From: Calamus simplicifolius
Lineage: Eukaryota; Streptophyta; Magnoliopsida; Arecales; Arecaceae
Direction: 5' to 3'
Length of the DNA stretch: 64,000 bases
Assembly (NCBI GenBank): GCA_900491605.1
Contig: UESW01001679.1
Coordinates: forward strand, 1 to 64,000
This document shows positions 35,568-47,954 of this stretch, in pieces; position 1 is the first letter of the stretch, and each line of letters begins with the position of its first letter. The notes under the pieces are model-generated. The model did not search any database and was not told the DNA's origin. It saw only the letters and a list, made by a program, of their open reading frames with translations. Made by a program: the position numbers and the translations under genes.

Positions 35568-37140
35568 GGTGGGCTTCTCTTGGTCGAAAGTCTACAAAAA
35601 GTCTTTAGGGCTAGAGATTCTAGTAGAGACCCTTCGATTCTCAAGTTAGTACTCTGGGTAACAGCCGTAAGCTTGAAGGAAAGCTTAAGAGTCTTAGAGA
35701 GAGATGCTCTGTGTGAGCGTATGTGTGGGCATCATACATAGTTGAGGGTCCCTCTTATTCATTTTATGGAAGTTCATGGTCACCGTGTAATGGGCTGTCA
35801 AGGCGCAGCCCGTGTAACCGAATTGACAGGATTTGCTCCTCATGTGGCATATCAGGACTGGCAGGATTTGTTCCTCGCATGGCATGTCAGGGTTGGCAGG
35901 ATTTGTTTCTCGCAAGTGCTCCTTTGTGCACCAAGTCCTTGCATCTACCGGTGATGGCGTTAGAAGGTCCCTCTAACCAGCCTAGACCCTACAATAATAA
36001 AATAAAATCCCCAAGCCAAGTCCCCAATACACAAGATATACAGAAGCAAAGCCTTTCCAACCAAAGAACTTTTCACTAAGTAATTTGAATACAATGAGGT
36101 TGCCTAAAGGCCCAAGACACTCCTCTCTGCTCCTTACAAAGATCACTCAAAGTGCTCACCCCAACCTCACTCAACACAAAGTATCGGTGCTGATGCTCTG
36201 CTGCACCCTCGCTCGCACGTCCCTATGCACGCCGGCCGAACTCTGCACATGTCCAAGCTCGTCTGGCCTAGACCCGCACGCGCACCTCGATCTTCGCTGA
36301 TCAGGCCGCCCACCAACCTCACTACGCACTCCCTAGCAGTTGGCTGTCTCACCCGAACACCTCTCGGATGGCTTGATTCCTTGAATCGAATGCCTTGGCC
36401 TTGGGTCCACCCTTCTTTATAAAGACTCCCCAACCGACCTAAGCCACTACCTCAAACCGCGTTTGAGCTGTCTCAACCGTTAGGATAGGATTTTGGCCCA
36501 AAAAATCTGCTCCGCAACTCAATATGCGCTTGCACGGCCACACTGCTCCGCATCCCAGACGCATTCGCCAATTTATCACCACATTCGCCCTACGTCCGCA
36601 TGACAGGCTGGCTAGGCTGCCGATCTAGCCAGGCTGGCCACGCGCCAGGTTGGCCAGACCATTGACCTAGCCAAGCTGGCTGCACGCTAGGCTAGCCAAG
36701 CCACCAACATAGCCACATGCGCAACCCTTGCACATGCCCATCTGCGACATTCGACCCGCGCATGTCTGGCACACAGTGTCGGCCCGTGCGCTTGCCTGCT
36801 CGCGTCCGTGTGTGGCTGTGCGCACACCTGGAGCCACGCGATGGTCCGTGCACGCGCTCGTGGGCGCTAGCGCATTGCCGCACATGCCCGCGCTGGCCAT
36901 TCGTGCCCAGGCAACCCAATGGCTGACTCCAAAGGCCGAGGTTGACTCCAGTGGCCGATGCCAATGGCCGAGGCCGATGCCAGTGGCCGACTCAAGAGGC
37001 CGACGCTAGAGGCCGAGGCCGACTCCAGTGGCCGACCAGAGACCGAGGCTGACACTAGTGGCCAAGGCCAACCGAGAGTCGACTGGGTCCAACCCTGATG
37101 AGATTACCATTGCCTATGGGGCTTATTGGCCCCATCAGTA
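35568..37140. repeat. Unit 2 left part: repeat-derived, partly GC-rich block
   Basis: Close copy of 7244-8775 with small indels that shift every ORF, which argues against coding function. The GGCCGA minisatellite is at about 36930-37075. Confidence 0.65.
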
Positions 37141-38723
37141 TCATCATTAATCGTCATAATCATTGATTTTTTTAATACAACATGCAATGTTTCTTGTGAT
37201 ATATCATAATAAATTAATTTAAACCCCTTAAATATCTCATAATATTCTTAAACTGATTTGGATAGGACTTATAAAGTCTTTAAAGATTGAAAATGTGTTT
37301 ATTATTTAAAAAGGTATATTTAGAAAATCATAATAATCACATTTTAATTTCAAAGCAATATTAGATGTATCATTTTCCTTTCTTTTTTGTTAAAAAAAAG
37401 GAGCTATCTTAAGGAAAGATACTCTATTAGAAACTATAACAAAAAACTATTATGTGCTTATAACTTAAGTATTTTTGAGACTTTTGATTCGCTAATAAAA
37501 TTAATTAAGTTAGCATGGGCATGAAGCATAACATAACTGTTTGTGTTGTTATAAAATGAGATTAGGATGGTTTAGCTCAATAGCAATGAAGGAATTGTAC
37601 GACAAACAGCTTCCGGCTGATGATTTCTAAATATGTGATAAAAATGGGTCAACTTAAAAGTTGAAATCAACTCATGTCATTAAGTGGATATATTTTCTTT
37701 AAAAAAACAAAGTTTGGTATGGGTTGTAGGATTAATTAATTAATTTCTTTTGGTCCCTTCTTTTTACCCGAATCTGTTTTAACGAGGCCCAAATCTGACT
37801 ATGTCCAATGGATGTGAAGATCATATATATATATATATATATATATTCATGAAAGCCGAATTATCTGCTCCCCTCTTCGAAATAAAGTATCTAGACTGTT
37901 CACTCACTCTAGCATTGCCTATTCTAAGTCATTTATAAAAAGGAAAGAAGATCTCGTCATTTATAAAAAGGAAAGAAGATCTCTTTCAATGGCATCCCCT
38001 TAAGGCATGGGATTCTATTTATTCAAGTTTGCCATTGGTGTTCTTTTTAAAAGGGAATGGCAACTCGTTTCTCATCGTCTTCCATTGGTGTCATCATCGC
38101 CATCAACTTGAGAAGAGGTAAACAATGAGCATTTTTAATCCAGCATCCTCCAAGTGAAGGATGTGTCATTAATCCAAATGATTAAAAAAAATGAACTCTT
38201 TATTCTGCTTACCTATCATTGCTCTATCATCGAGTATTGAGTTTGGTCACAATATATTATTGTCAATCCTTGAAGATCCCCAAGATATCACTCCGTCATT
38301 ATTCTAAGTTCTATATTGTTTGGAAACATGTGGAAAACGAAAAGGAAAATTAAAATATTTTCCCAAAAGATAAAATCAATAACATTCAAAAATCAAATTT
38401 TCTTTTTTATAGTCTTCTTACAATCTAAATAATTTGAAATTTTGATTTTTTTCTCCCAAAAACTCTAATTTTTTAAATCTTTTTCCAGATAACCAAGCAT
38501 GCCATATAGAGAACATGTGCAATTTTTTTAAAAAAATAATATTTTTAAATATCACTATATTATAGAAATTTTATTAAAAATATTTTTCTTTTCTATTTTC
38601 AGTCACATATTCCTTCACAGCTTATTCATCTGAATATAGATTTTTCTTTTCCAGTGCTTTTTTTCTCTTTGATAAAGTTTCTTTTATATATTTTTTACTA
38701 GTGTATATATATATAAATATATG

Positions 38724-38757
<34 letters not shown>

Positions 38758-38958
38758 TGTATGTATATCTATAGTGAATACCATATTGCTCTGTTTTAAA
38801 TTGGCTTTGTGTTTCCAAACTTTATTCTTGACTATTTTAAAATGTTAGGCCAAATCTCCCATTAAAATTTGTCTTTAAATTTAAATTCACAAATATTAAC
38901 AAGAAAACAAATTCCCTAATGCACCATATATTCTATATTCAATATCACCGTTTTGTAG
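37141..38958. other. AT-rich noncoding DNA, unit 2
   Basis: Matches 8776-10246 and then 15387-15735 of unit 1 without interruption, which gives the ancestral order. It holds the (AT)n run at about 37823-37846 and the (TATG)n run at about 38723-38766. No gene. Confidence 0.75.
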
Positions 38959-39249
38959 ATGAATGATGCTGTGAAAACAGTCTAACAATGAGAAAAATGC
39001 TAAAAAAAGTTTGCAGGGAGGTGTCAAACGAGCTATGGAAGCAAATCAGTTCACGCAGAGGTAGCGAAGATAAGGGTGAAGGGTTCTACTACCATTAACT
39101 ATATCAAGGAAGTGTTGCACCACGAGCTGGGAATACCAAAGGATCGACACATTCTCAAATTTGGAGAGCTTGAGTTGGAAGACCATCAGACTTTGGAGCA
39201 TTATGGTATTAAGAATGGCTCACGGTTGAATCGGGTTGTCTTGCATTAG
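38959..39249 (+). pseudogene. Ubiquitin-like domain gene, unit 2 copy (5' frameshifts)
   Basis: Second copy of the gene at 15736-16013. The C-terminal half is complete here: LGIPKD, HILKFGELELEDHQTL, then EHYGIKNGSRLNRVVLH and TAG at 39247-39249, closely following ubiquitin's IPPDQQ, LEDGRTLADYNI and STLHLVL positions. The N-terminal half is broken: 2 bp are missing near 38980 and 22 bp near 39050, which removes the first beta strand (PIFISLR). AATAAA at 39289-39294. The two copies have complementary lesions, so the gene was probably intact at duplication. It has no GG terminus. Confidence 0.72.
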
Positions 39250-39294
39250 AAGTTGAATATTGTTTGCTAGGAAATGTACTTATAAGTGAATAAA

Positions 39295-40599
39295 AGTGTT
39301 ATATCATCATGAAGAAAAATAAAAGTGCAAGTAAATAAAAGTGAAATTTTATTGCAAAGAGATCCGTTTACTTATTCGAGTGTTGTTTTGATTTTCTTCA
39401 TTATCTATGCTTTTATATAGTTTATTTTTTGGGGGTATACAAAGGATGATAGATTTTTTTTTCTTTCTTTCTTTTTAAACAAATGAAACTTAGTTTGAAT
39501 GATACCACCTCTTATCCTCTCCAAGGGTTTAGGAGTTTGATTTCAAGTGGCCTCGGGACTGAATAATCAAAAGTTTTATTTGCTTGAACAACTATAAGCA
39601 TATCCAAAATATTTTGGTATTTGGTCATCTCTTGCAATCCATCTCCTTCTAAGTCGATAGAATAGTTAACAATAATTTATTTATTAAACTCTAGTAAAAC
39701 TAGCTTAATGACTTGGCTTGATTTGTCTAGCTTGATACAAGACTTTTGGCTTGGCTCGGTGAGTTAATTATCATTTTAATTTAGGCCTAATTCAAAATTA
39801 GATTGGACTTTGGAGATGGAGTCGGGCTTGAGTTCTGAAACAGAGGACCAAGGAAGGCTGGACTCAGGCCAACCATGTTGTTATTTGTTGCTTTAGCTAG
39901 TGAATTGAGTTTTGTTTTGTACCACCACTAGCCATTTATAAGTAAATGTTCATTCTTTTTGGGTGGTAGCAAAGGCTAGACTAACTCCCAAATTAATTTG
40001 TTATTGCTATAACCTTCCTCTCTCTGAGATAAATTCAGTATTTGCTTGCATATTTCCTTTGAATGATACCCAACACGTTAAAAAAAATTATGACCACCCT
40101 TCAAGAGTTTGAGCAACCGGATCCATCGGTGTCTAGTGGCTACACCACTGCAAATATATGATCACTAAAACTATTTTTTACCCAAAAAAGCTTTAAAAAA
40201 AATAAAACTGGATATTATGCCAATTCCAAAGTTATGACATCAATATTTTGTTATGACATCAATACCAGTAACGAGTATTTGAGTATTAATTCTTATTTTT
40301 TCACTTTTAAAAATTATTTCAGAATTGAAATGTTTATATCAATTTTTCTTAAAAGAATTCAATAGAAGGTAATTTGATAATAACATAGTTATTTTTCCAT
40401 TATTTCCTATTATGATGTTATTATAGCAATTATCATTTTTTTAATATAATAGTTGATGAAGAAGCAAACAAAGAATGGGAGAGGAATTTCTGTGAAGACC
40501 GGTATGCTTGTATTTGCCATGTAGCATGTCATTTTATCATTTGTATTTGCCTTGTATGCTTGAATCACTACCATATCACCCAGTTTAAAAATAGAGAGC
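39295..40599. other. Noncoding DNA, unit 2
   Basis: Collinear with 16060-17349. I see nothing gene-like; the minus-strand ORF at 40410-40619 has no support. Confidence 0.65.
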
Positions 40600-41435
40600 C
40601 TTTCGACAAGATATTTCAAATATTTATAGAATTTTAAAATATAGTATTTTAATATTTTAAAATATTACAATTTTCTTGTTTGGATAATTGTTTCTAAAAA
40701 TCAAATTTTATTTGAGGATTGTAATTTTTTTTCGTAGATATTTTTTCTATTTACATAAATATTTTAATATTTTATATCAATATTGAATATTTATGTAATA
40801 AATAGTTAATAATTATTTTTAATAATTCCTATCATTTTCAATATTTATTAAATATTCTAATATTATTTTAAATATTAATATGTTATTTAAATATTAAATA
40901 TATTTATTATTAATATTATTATACATATTAATATTATTCATGTAATATTAATATTTATTTGTACACATATTTACTAAAAATTATTAATTATTATCATTAA
41001 TCATTAATGATATATTTAATAAATATTTATATTTACTTATATTTAATTAAAAATATTTATTTAATAGTAAAATAAAATGTTGATAATATTATAAATGCCT
41101 TTAGTTAAGTTTATAATTTTTTTTATTATAATAATTTATTAACTAAAAAATAATTTTAATAAAAGTGGTTATAAAAATATATAAATAAAATATTAATTTA
41201 CATAAATATCTTAATTTAATAATATATATATAATAACTAATAATATCAATAATATTTTAAGTCATATATAATTTACAATATTAATTATATTAATTAATAT
41301 ATTGTGCACATAATATTTATTTATTAACAAATAAATAATATTTATGAAATACCATGAATAGTTATTTATTTTAATGTAATTTTGAATAATGCAATATTAA
41401 TATTTAGATAAATTAAATATTAATTTAATCAAACT
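40600..41435. other. Extremely AT-rich block, unit 2
   Basis: Copy of 17350-18200, nearly pure A/T with AATATTTAAT-type repeats and many small indels relative to unit 1. Confidence 0.75.
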
Positions 41436-41472
41436 TGAATCGCATTCATCTAAATTTGTGTTGGAATGACAG

Positions 41473-41476
<4 letters not shown>

Positions 41477-41508
<32 letters not shown>
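41477..41508. repeat. (CT)n microsatellite, unit 2
   Basis: About 16 CT repeats against about 9 at 18240-18258 in unit 1. Confidence 0.95.
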
Positions 41509-41510
<2 letters not shown>

Positions 41511-41716
41511 ATCTCGTTATGAATTCAGACTTTTATTATTCATGGTATCATCCATCTCAAAGGATGACACTAAAAGAATTGATTTTAGAAGGGTCAAATC
41601 ATCAATGCAAATCGCCACATTCGGATTACAAAGCGTGGCTGAGAAGTTATGTGCGCAAGTTAAGATGAGCGGGTCAGATCAAATGCTGGCTGGGTCCAAA
41701 CCCATTTCTGCAATCA

Positions 41717-42030
41717 TTTATGACGAATGATACAATTGGGAGAGGCTTTGGACCGCAAGGCATTCGGAGTGCTGCGGTGGCATCGAGGGGAAGAGTGAGA
41801 GGAGAGGAAGGAAAGATGGAGGCCGTGCTGAGAGTGCTGGCCGGGGAAGAAGGAGAACATGATCCACCTCCTCCTTTTAGGCACTTTCACGATGCTAGGA
41901 TTCCGCTCGTTCGAGCAGCAGCAGGAGATCGATGCCTTGGAGGCCGAGAAGACTTCCCTCCGCTCCGCAAACACTGTTACGAAGCTACTTGTGATGTAGT
42001 CCATGTCAGAGTTTGTTGAATCTTTTTTTT
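41717..42030 (+). other. Coding-like segment, possible coiled-coil exon, unit 2 only
   Basis: GC content and codon-like structure rise abruptly here within AT-rich DNA. One frame runs 41720-42019 (99 codons, start MTNDTIGRG). From the ATG at about 41892 another frame reads MLGFRSFEQQQEIDALEAEK and continues SLRSANTVTKL to a stop near 41996, which has coiled-coil heptads. A CCTTTTAG splice-acceptor-like site lies just upstream. I do not recognise the family. It may be the last exon or a captured fragment of a host gene. Confidence 0.4.
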
Positions 42031-43279
42031 TGTAAGGCTAAATAGCTGTTGTATTAGTAGGTACTATCTTGGTTATGGCTTGAAGTTTGTTTGTAGAAAG
42101 GTGATAAAATAGGGATAAAATCATGCATTTAGGATCAAATTTTGGGGTTAATGAGGGGCAGAACACTCGCTTATAGCAGTTTTAGGCTCATGAAACAATT
42201 GCTCAAAGTCCCCTATGATGCTCTCTAGAATTCAAACATCATATTCATTGAAAATTGGGCCTTTTATCTTTTTTTGAATTTTCTTTGTATTGATACTCAT
42301 TAGTTCTTTGTGTAATCATAAAGTATTAATAATGCTTACTAAGGATAGATTGAGAGTCTCATGGCATGTTCAATTAAAATTTGAGAACTTACACATGAAA
42401 AGGTTGGGAATCCAATTGTGAGGTTTAAACTTTATGGAAATTGTGCTCAAAAAACTGGAAAGGTGACAACAAATTTCATTTGTCATAGGAATGACTCTTA
42501 AACGAAAGTAGCTGGGAACAAGCTTGTGGGTTATGCTGAATTATTCCATTTGAATTGTAATATAACTTCACTGTCTTGATTTCATATTCTTTCATGAAAA
42601 ACATAACTTCTAACTTTGTTTCCATCTTCTTATATTTGGCACGACCATTACATTCTGACTTCTAGCAAGCTGCTTAGATTATTGTACCTAACAAAGCCAT
42701 TCTACAACCATCTCAGCTAAATTTAGTGATTGCCCCTTCTATTCATTTGTGTACAACACAGTTATACATTGAAGATATTTTATGGACTTAACTATTGAAG
42801 CGATCATCACTAGTTGGTCTAGTTGAACTACATTGCTACATGACCGTTTTTCTTGTGCCTCCTTGAAATTGAACATCCCTACTCCATTAATGTTTTATTT
42901 CGATTCTAGCTCCTAGCTTCCATGGAGTGATGGAAAAAAATCTTGATGACGATGAGAATAATGCTTTTAAAGATTTAGTTAAATGTGTTTCTTAATTGAG
43001 TGTATCTTCTTTTCTACTACAAATGTGGATCACTCACACACTTTAATCCAAAATAGTACAATGAAATATGGTGGTTTATGCTGCCCCATAATCCTTGTAA
43101 TGAAGCATCCCTAATCTAGTTTGTTGCAATGACTTTTTGCCAAAGTTTTGAACACAACTGAACTGGTTCACTATTGATCCATCATGATATGTTCAAATAA
43201 CTTGTGCAGGGGATATTGTGGTTCATATGCTAACTTTGCACCATGCGGTTCTTTGCACCTTTTACTTATTGATCACTTG
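42031..43279. other. Noncoding DNA between exon-like segment and Gypsy element
   Basis: T-rich start resembling a 3' untranslated region, then sequence shared with unit 1 from 42495 onwards (19206-19990). No gene seen. Confidence 0.6.
43275..43279. other. Gypsy target-site duplication, left (ACTTG)
   Basis: Five bases before the left LTR, repeated at 59260-59264. Unit 1 holds one copy at 19986-19990. Confidence 0.95.
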
Positions 43280-44411
43280 TGTTGCCGCAGGGATCTGTCC
43301 TCCGACTCGGGCGCGATCGGTCTCCTGATCAAGGCTTCCTCCTGGGCGGACCTGCACAGAAGTCCTCACGCGAGAGGCATTGGGGGTGGCCCTCCGCGGA
43401 AGACCCTCCGATGCTCAAGTCAGTGAGGATCGACGATCAACAGAAATGAGGAGAAGGATCTCGCTGGGGAGTCCCTCCAGGGGTGGCTAATCGAGAGCTC
43501 CAGGGGAGCACCAACGAGCAGTGAGAGAGAGAGAGAGTGAGAGTGAGCCGGGGGCTGTCAGCACATACCTGAGAGAATTTGGGAATGTTGTTTTTATAGG
43601 AAATCACCTGGATCTTGAGCACCTTCTGGAAGGTTCGAAGGTTGTTGGGATTCAAATCAAGCTGTTATGAAGCCGGTGGGATCCGTATCTTGTTTGTTAA
43701 AGGATCGATGGCTGAGAGGGCCCCTTGATGGCCTAAGATCTGATGAGTGCGTAGGTCCTAGGCCGTTATTCTATATCCTGGACCACTCCTCAATATTATT
43801 CTTTGTTTGGGATTCTGTTACGATAGGCCTAGGCTCTCCCGCGTCGGGTTCCACAGAGGTGAGTATCGAGTCATGGATTGCTCGGGGAAGCCGAGCTATG
43901 GGAAGCTCGGGGGAGGATGAGCTACGGGAAGCTCAGGGGAGGACGAGCTATGGGGAGCTCGAGGAGGTCGAGCTATAGGAAGCTCGGGGGAGGCCGGACT
44001 ATGGAAGCTCGAGGGAGGCCGAGCTACAGGAAGCTCGAGGAGGGCCGAGCTATGGGAAGCTCGGGGAGGCCGAGCTATGGAAGCTCGGGGAGGCCGAGCT
44101 ATGGAAGCTCGGGGGAGGCCGAGCTGTGGGAAGCTCGGGGAAGGCCGAGCTATGGAAGCTTGGGGGAGGACGAGCTACAGGAAGCTCGGGGGAGGACGAG
44201 CTATGGGAAGCTCGGGGGAGGCCGAGCTATGGGTGGCTCGGTAGAGCCGAGCTATGGGTGGCTCGTTAGAACCGAGCCATAAGTTGCTCGGCCCGCCGGA
44301 CCACATTAGTTGGTTCGTTCTCTACAGACGTAACGTAGCGGGCGGAGGGATGGAGCTGATCTTAGCCCCTTCACATGATTATCAATGCGATGGCGATTCT
44401 ACCCCTTAACA
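43280..44411 (-). repeat. Gypsy 3' LTR (left), 1,132 bp
   Basis: In element orientation this is the 3' LTR, reading TGTTAAGGGG to GGCAACA. A purine-rich tract, GTGAGGGGCATG on the minus strand, borders it at 44412-44425 and is the probable polypurine tract. A 26-bp minisatellite fills 43890-44285. Confidence 0.92.
43890..44285. repeat. 26-bp minisatellite in the Gypsy left LTR
   Basis: About 15 copies of a 24-26 bp unit built on GAGCTATGGGAAGCTCGGGG plus GAGGCC. The core is a CTCGG...CCGAG palindrome. The long ORF across it (43878-44282) is a by-product of the repeat. Confidence 0.92.
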
Positions 44412-44729
44412 CATGCCCCTCACTGCCTAGTTCGAAGCTTAGGTTCGGGCGTAGGGAGTATAGACCTAGGTGGCGCGATCCGAATGGGGGGGTGCGTATT
44501 TGACAGCCTGCGCAATGATGCCCTAATTAATACCGTGGGGCCGTCTTGCCTTTTTGAGGTGGATCCGTCATTCCTTAGGGGCGAAGGTAACGGCTGGGGA
44601 AGCGCCGCGTGGGAAATCTCGATTTTCACGATGCCCGTGGTGGCAGTTTCGGACGCCTAGGTTGAGATGCCTCATCCCTACCCTGAGGCGGTTTCAATTG
44701 GACAAATGGGATCATGGCGGTGCTATCCT

Positions 44730-44737
44730 TATTTATA
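44730..44737 (+). promoter_or_regulatory. TATA-like box of the antisense gene
   Basis: TATTTATA lies 83 bp upstream of the ATG at 44820, a normal plant TATA-to-start distance. It is on the opposite strand to gag-pol and outside the LTR. Confidence 0.55.
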
Positions 44738-45465
44738 GTGCCCTTTTTGCTTTCCCTTAGAGAACTTCGTCTTCCCATTTTTACTACGATTTTGCTCAGC
44801 ATCTCCTGCGATTGAGGATATGGTGAGCCCAAGTGACCAGGCTTCGGAGGTGACCTTCGTGGATTTGGAACGGATGCGCTGCTTATACAAGATCCCCCAG
44901 GATGTCATCTTGTTGCTCCTGACGGCTGAGGATAGGGTGACATCCGGATTAGGGGATGGGGCGTTCTACTATGAGGAAAGTTTGAGGGCAGGTCTCCGGT
45001 TCCCTCTTCATCCGTTGGTGCGGGAGGTGATGAAGTTCTACAATATATGCTTCACCATGGTGGCTCCCAATAGTTGGCGCAACCTCATCAGGTTTATCTC
45101 GTTGTGCAAATGCCTCGGAGTGACTGCGACCCTTTCGATATTCAGGGTGTGTTTCAATCTGGTTTCCGGGAGGGCCTCAGAATGGCCTTACATTGGCCCC
45201 CGGAGATCCTTCAAGATGATATCGGATAACCCGTCATCAATAAAGGAGTGGAAGTCGCGATTCTTCATAGTCGAGGGGAATATTGGTTCGGATTTCCCTC
45301 GGATATGGGGGCAGTACGTGAAGGATCTAGAAGTGCACCCATAGTTAACCGAGTCGAAGAAAAGGGATCTGATCGTGCTGCACGGCAGTCGGCCGCTTCC
45401 AGCCAGCGTTCTCCTATCAGAGGATGCTCTCTTCATGGCAGGATTGAGCCCCATCGATCCTCGTG

Positions 45466-45553
45466 GTGAGTATCACTCCGTGGTCAATAGTTTAACGTGG
45501 CTTCATCTTTGATTTCTGTGCGAACTAACGGGTGAATCATGCTGCCCTCACAG
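45466..45553 (+). other. Intron 1 of the antisense gene (88 bp)
   Basis: Donor GTGAGT and acceptor CCCTCACAG. Coding sequence continues past the TAG at 45342 up to the donor (LTESKKRDLIVLHGSRPLPA), which supports the exon boundary. Confidence 0.65.
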
Positions 45554-46571
45554 CCGAAAGATCGGCGCTCGCAGATCAGATGAGGGAGGAGCTGGGAAAG
45601 CGCTCTAGGGGGATCTGTCTCCAGCAGCAAGCATCGGTCTGAGAAGAGGTCTCACCCTTCTGGCTCCCGCTCTAGGGGGATCGGGGGAGACGGTGATGAC
45701 CGGCGCTCCTCGTTGCCATGGGCCGAAAGTACCAAAGTTCCGGTGGCACACGATCTTTTGGCGCCGGAGGAGGGTCTATCCGGGGGCAAAGACCGGGAAG
45801 CTGCTGGGGTTTCGGAGGAGGCTGCTGAGATTTCCTCCTCTTCCGTTGTTGTTTTGTCTGACGATGGCGAAGGAGAAACACCGGTTGGCTTGGGGGCCCC
45901 CGTGGGCGAGGCGTTTCGGCCTCCCTCATTGGAGGCCAGTGGCTCGGCAAGGTTACAGGAGGAAGTGGGAGCGACCTCCGCTTCCATCGAGGCAGGGGAA
46001 GAGGTTGCGGCTACTGAGGTTCGGCCTGGGTCGCTGGTAGGAGAGCCAGTAGGCAACGAGGAGATGGCCGAACCTGCCGAACCAACGACCGAAATTTGTG
46101 GGGGCTTTCTGGTGAAGGGCCTTCCGCCGAGGCACAGGAGGCTGTTGAGGGTAGGGGATTTCTGAGGAGATAGAAGCAAAAGATGAGGAAGAAGGAGAAG
46201 GAGGGGAGCTGGCGAGCGAAGGGGATGCTCCGGTTGGGGCTCTCCTCGCCGGAGTCAAAATGCCCGAAGCTTCTCAAGCGAGGGCCCTGGTGGCGGAAGC
46301 TGGCCTATCGAGAAGCTCATGGGTCACGGGTGTCCAGGCTAGCTCCCTGGGCGCAGACTTCCACTCACGTGACCCGAAAGTGAGCGCCAGGTTCTCCGCT
46401 CTGATGCGGTCCGCGTTCCAAGGGAAAGAGAGTTCCTCAACAGGAGGGGGTCATTCGGAGGACCTTGTTGAGATAGCCTTCTGTCGCACCGGGGTGCCGA
46501 GTGAGGCTTTTCTTCTTCCCGAGATTGACGATCTTGCTCTCACGAGGATTGCCACAGACTACGCCTCTCGG

Positions 46572-46649
46572 GTAGGTTGTCGTACCGAAGTTGGGTCTCT
46601 AGTCAGTTAGTTCAACTATTCCTTTTATGTGTGTAATCCTTTTTTGCAG
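46572..46649 (+). other. Intron 2 of the antisense gene (78 bp)
   Basis: Donor GTAGGT after DYASR and acceptor TTTTTTGCAG before NALIMRALK. Both sides are in phase 0, and the intron is T-rich, as plant introns are. Confidence 0.75.
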
Positions 46650-47386
46650 AATGCCCTGATTATGAGGGCACTGAAATGGCACTTGCATCTGGCTGTTGGA
46701 GCTTGGGCTCGGGCCCGCTACGAGGCCGATCACTTCAAGGAGAGGGCGGGTTCGACTGACAAACTCTCTCGAGCCCTGGTGGTCCTCCAGAGGGAGCTCG
46801 GGGAAGCTCGCAAAATCCTTGCAGTTGAGAGGGAAAGAGCCCCTCAGCTCGCCATACAGGTTAGTGAACTCCAGAGGGAGCTCGGGGAGGCTCACAGGAT
46901 TCTTGCAGTTGAGAGGGAAAGAGCCTCTCAACTTGCCGTACAGATTGGCGAGCTCCAAAGCCTCCGTGAGAATCCGAGAAGGCTAGTCTGGAGCTTGCTC
47001 AGGCTAGGGCGGAGCACGAGAGCAAGGTCAAATCCATGCAACTGTTCTTTGATAAGAGGTGGGATCAGCTGAAAGCCAGCCATGCCAAAGATAGAGTCAG
47101 CTAGAGCAAAAGGCTCGAGGAGGAAGAGCACAAGTGCCGGCGGTAGCAGGACAACCTCACCCGCCTAAACAAAGAGCTCGCCGATACAAAGGATCGGCTA
47201 AAGTGGTCGGATGAGCGGGCTGCTCGACTTTCTGACAAACTCGACTACGCTCATCAAGAGACCGGGGACGCTCAGTCCTGGGTAGACGAGCTAGAAGAGA
47301 GCCTTCGTCAAACCCAATCGGCCAAGTCTAGGGCTCTCAGTAGGGTCCACGCGCTAGAGGGCGAGCTAGCCCAGCGGGACGAGTAG

Positions 47387-47454
47387 GTAGGGCACCATTT
47401 GTCTTACCCATCTTGGTCTTTCGGCTTCCACTTTACTTGGCTTTTTGTCTGCAG
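47387..47454 (+). other. Intron 3 of the antisense gene (68 bp)
   Basis: Donor TAG|GTAGGG, probably a mutated CAG|GTAGGG, and acceptor TTTGTCTGCAG. Both sides are in phase 0 and join two coiled-coil stretches. Confidence 0.7.
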
Positions 47455-47954
47455 TTGAACAGGGTGAGCCAGGAGTTTCAGGGGCAGTTGGCGGCATTCG
47501 GAGAGGATGCGGCCTCGAGGAACCGAAGGATCTCCGAATTGGAGAAGCAATTAACCGAGGCCAACGTGCGGGCCTCTTCGGCGGTGGAGGAGTACAAGAA
47601 ATCTACCAAATTTACCGACGAACGCAGGGCGGCCTGCGCCGATGCATTTCAACTTGGCGAAGATGAGGCGCGGGCTAAGGTTGCCCAGGCTTATCCTGAT
47701 CTGGACCTGTCTTGCCTGGAAGCCGAGCATTATGAAGCGTACACCCCGGGGGTCGAGGAGGACGAGTATGAAGAAATATTTGATATCGATGCGGCTACCG
47801 AGGTATCCCGTCGTGACACCTTCGAGAAGGGGGGGCCAAGCGATGCCCCTGCTGATGCTACCGCAGGAAGTGCTGGGTCTGACCCCAAGTCGTGACTCCT
47901 TGGGGGTCTGTATGTACTTTTTCTTTCTCTTATTTTGTAGTTTGACTGAAGACT

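Larger units (their letters stand above)
44820..47895 (+). pseudogene. Antisense four-exon gene inside the Gypsy element (Transposase_28-like)
   Basis: Exon 1, 44820-45465, encodes a domain I recognise as PF04195 type (putative gypsy-type transposon): LRFPLHPLVREVMKFYNI and PNSWRNLIRFISLC near residues 60-105. Only a TAG at 45342 breaks it. Exon 2, 45554-46571, is acidic and Ser-rich (EISSSSVVVLSDDGE) with frameshifts near 45610 and 46150. Exon 3, 46650-47386, and exon 4, 47455-47895, are coiled coil (LQRELGEARKILAVERERA twice in tandem, then RLSDKLDYAHQETGDAQSW), ending in an acidic tail. Introns of 88, 78 and 68 bp have GT-AG ends and compatible phases. Stops at about 47110, 47143 and 47384 show decay. 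Function unknown. Confidence 0.75.

Noticed and set aside
43878..44282. Plus-strand ORF of 134 codons in the Gypsy left LTR
   Set aside because: It is produced by the 26-bp minisatellite; the frame drifts between units and the right LTR gives different peptides.
45652..46277. Long minus-strand ORFs opposite exon 2 of the antisense gene
   Set aside because: They are shadows of the Ser/Glu-rich plus-strand exon; the plus strand has the splice sites and coiled-coil continuity.
44820..47895. Interpretation of the antisense gene as a host gene captured by the element
   Set aside because: The N-terminal domain type is already associated with Gypsy elements and lies in the position known for Tat extra ORFs, so long-standing element ownership is more likely.
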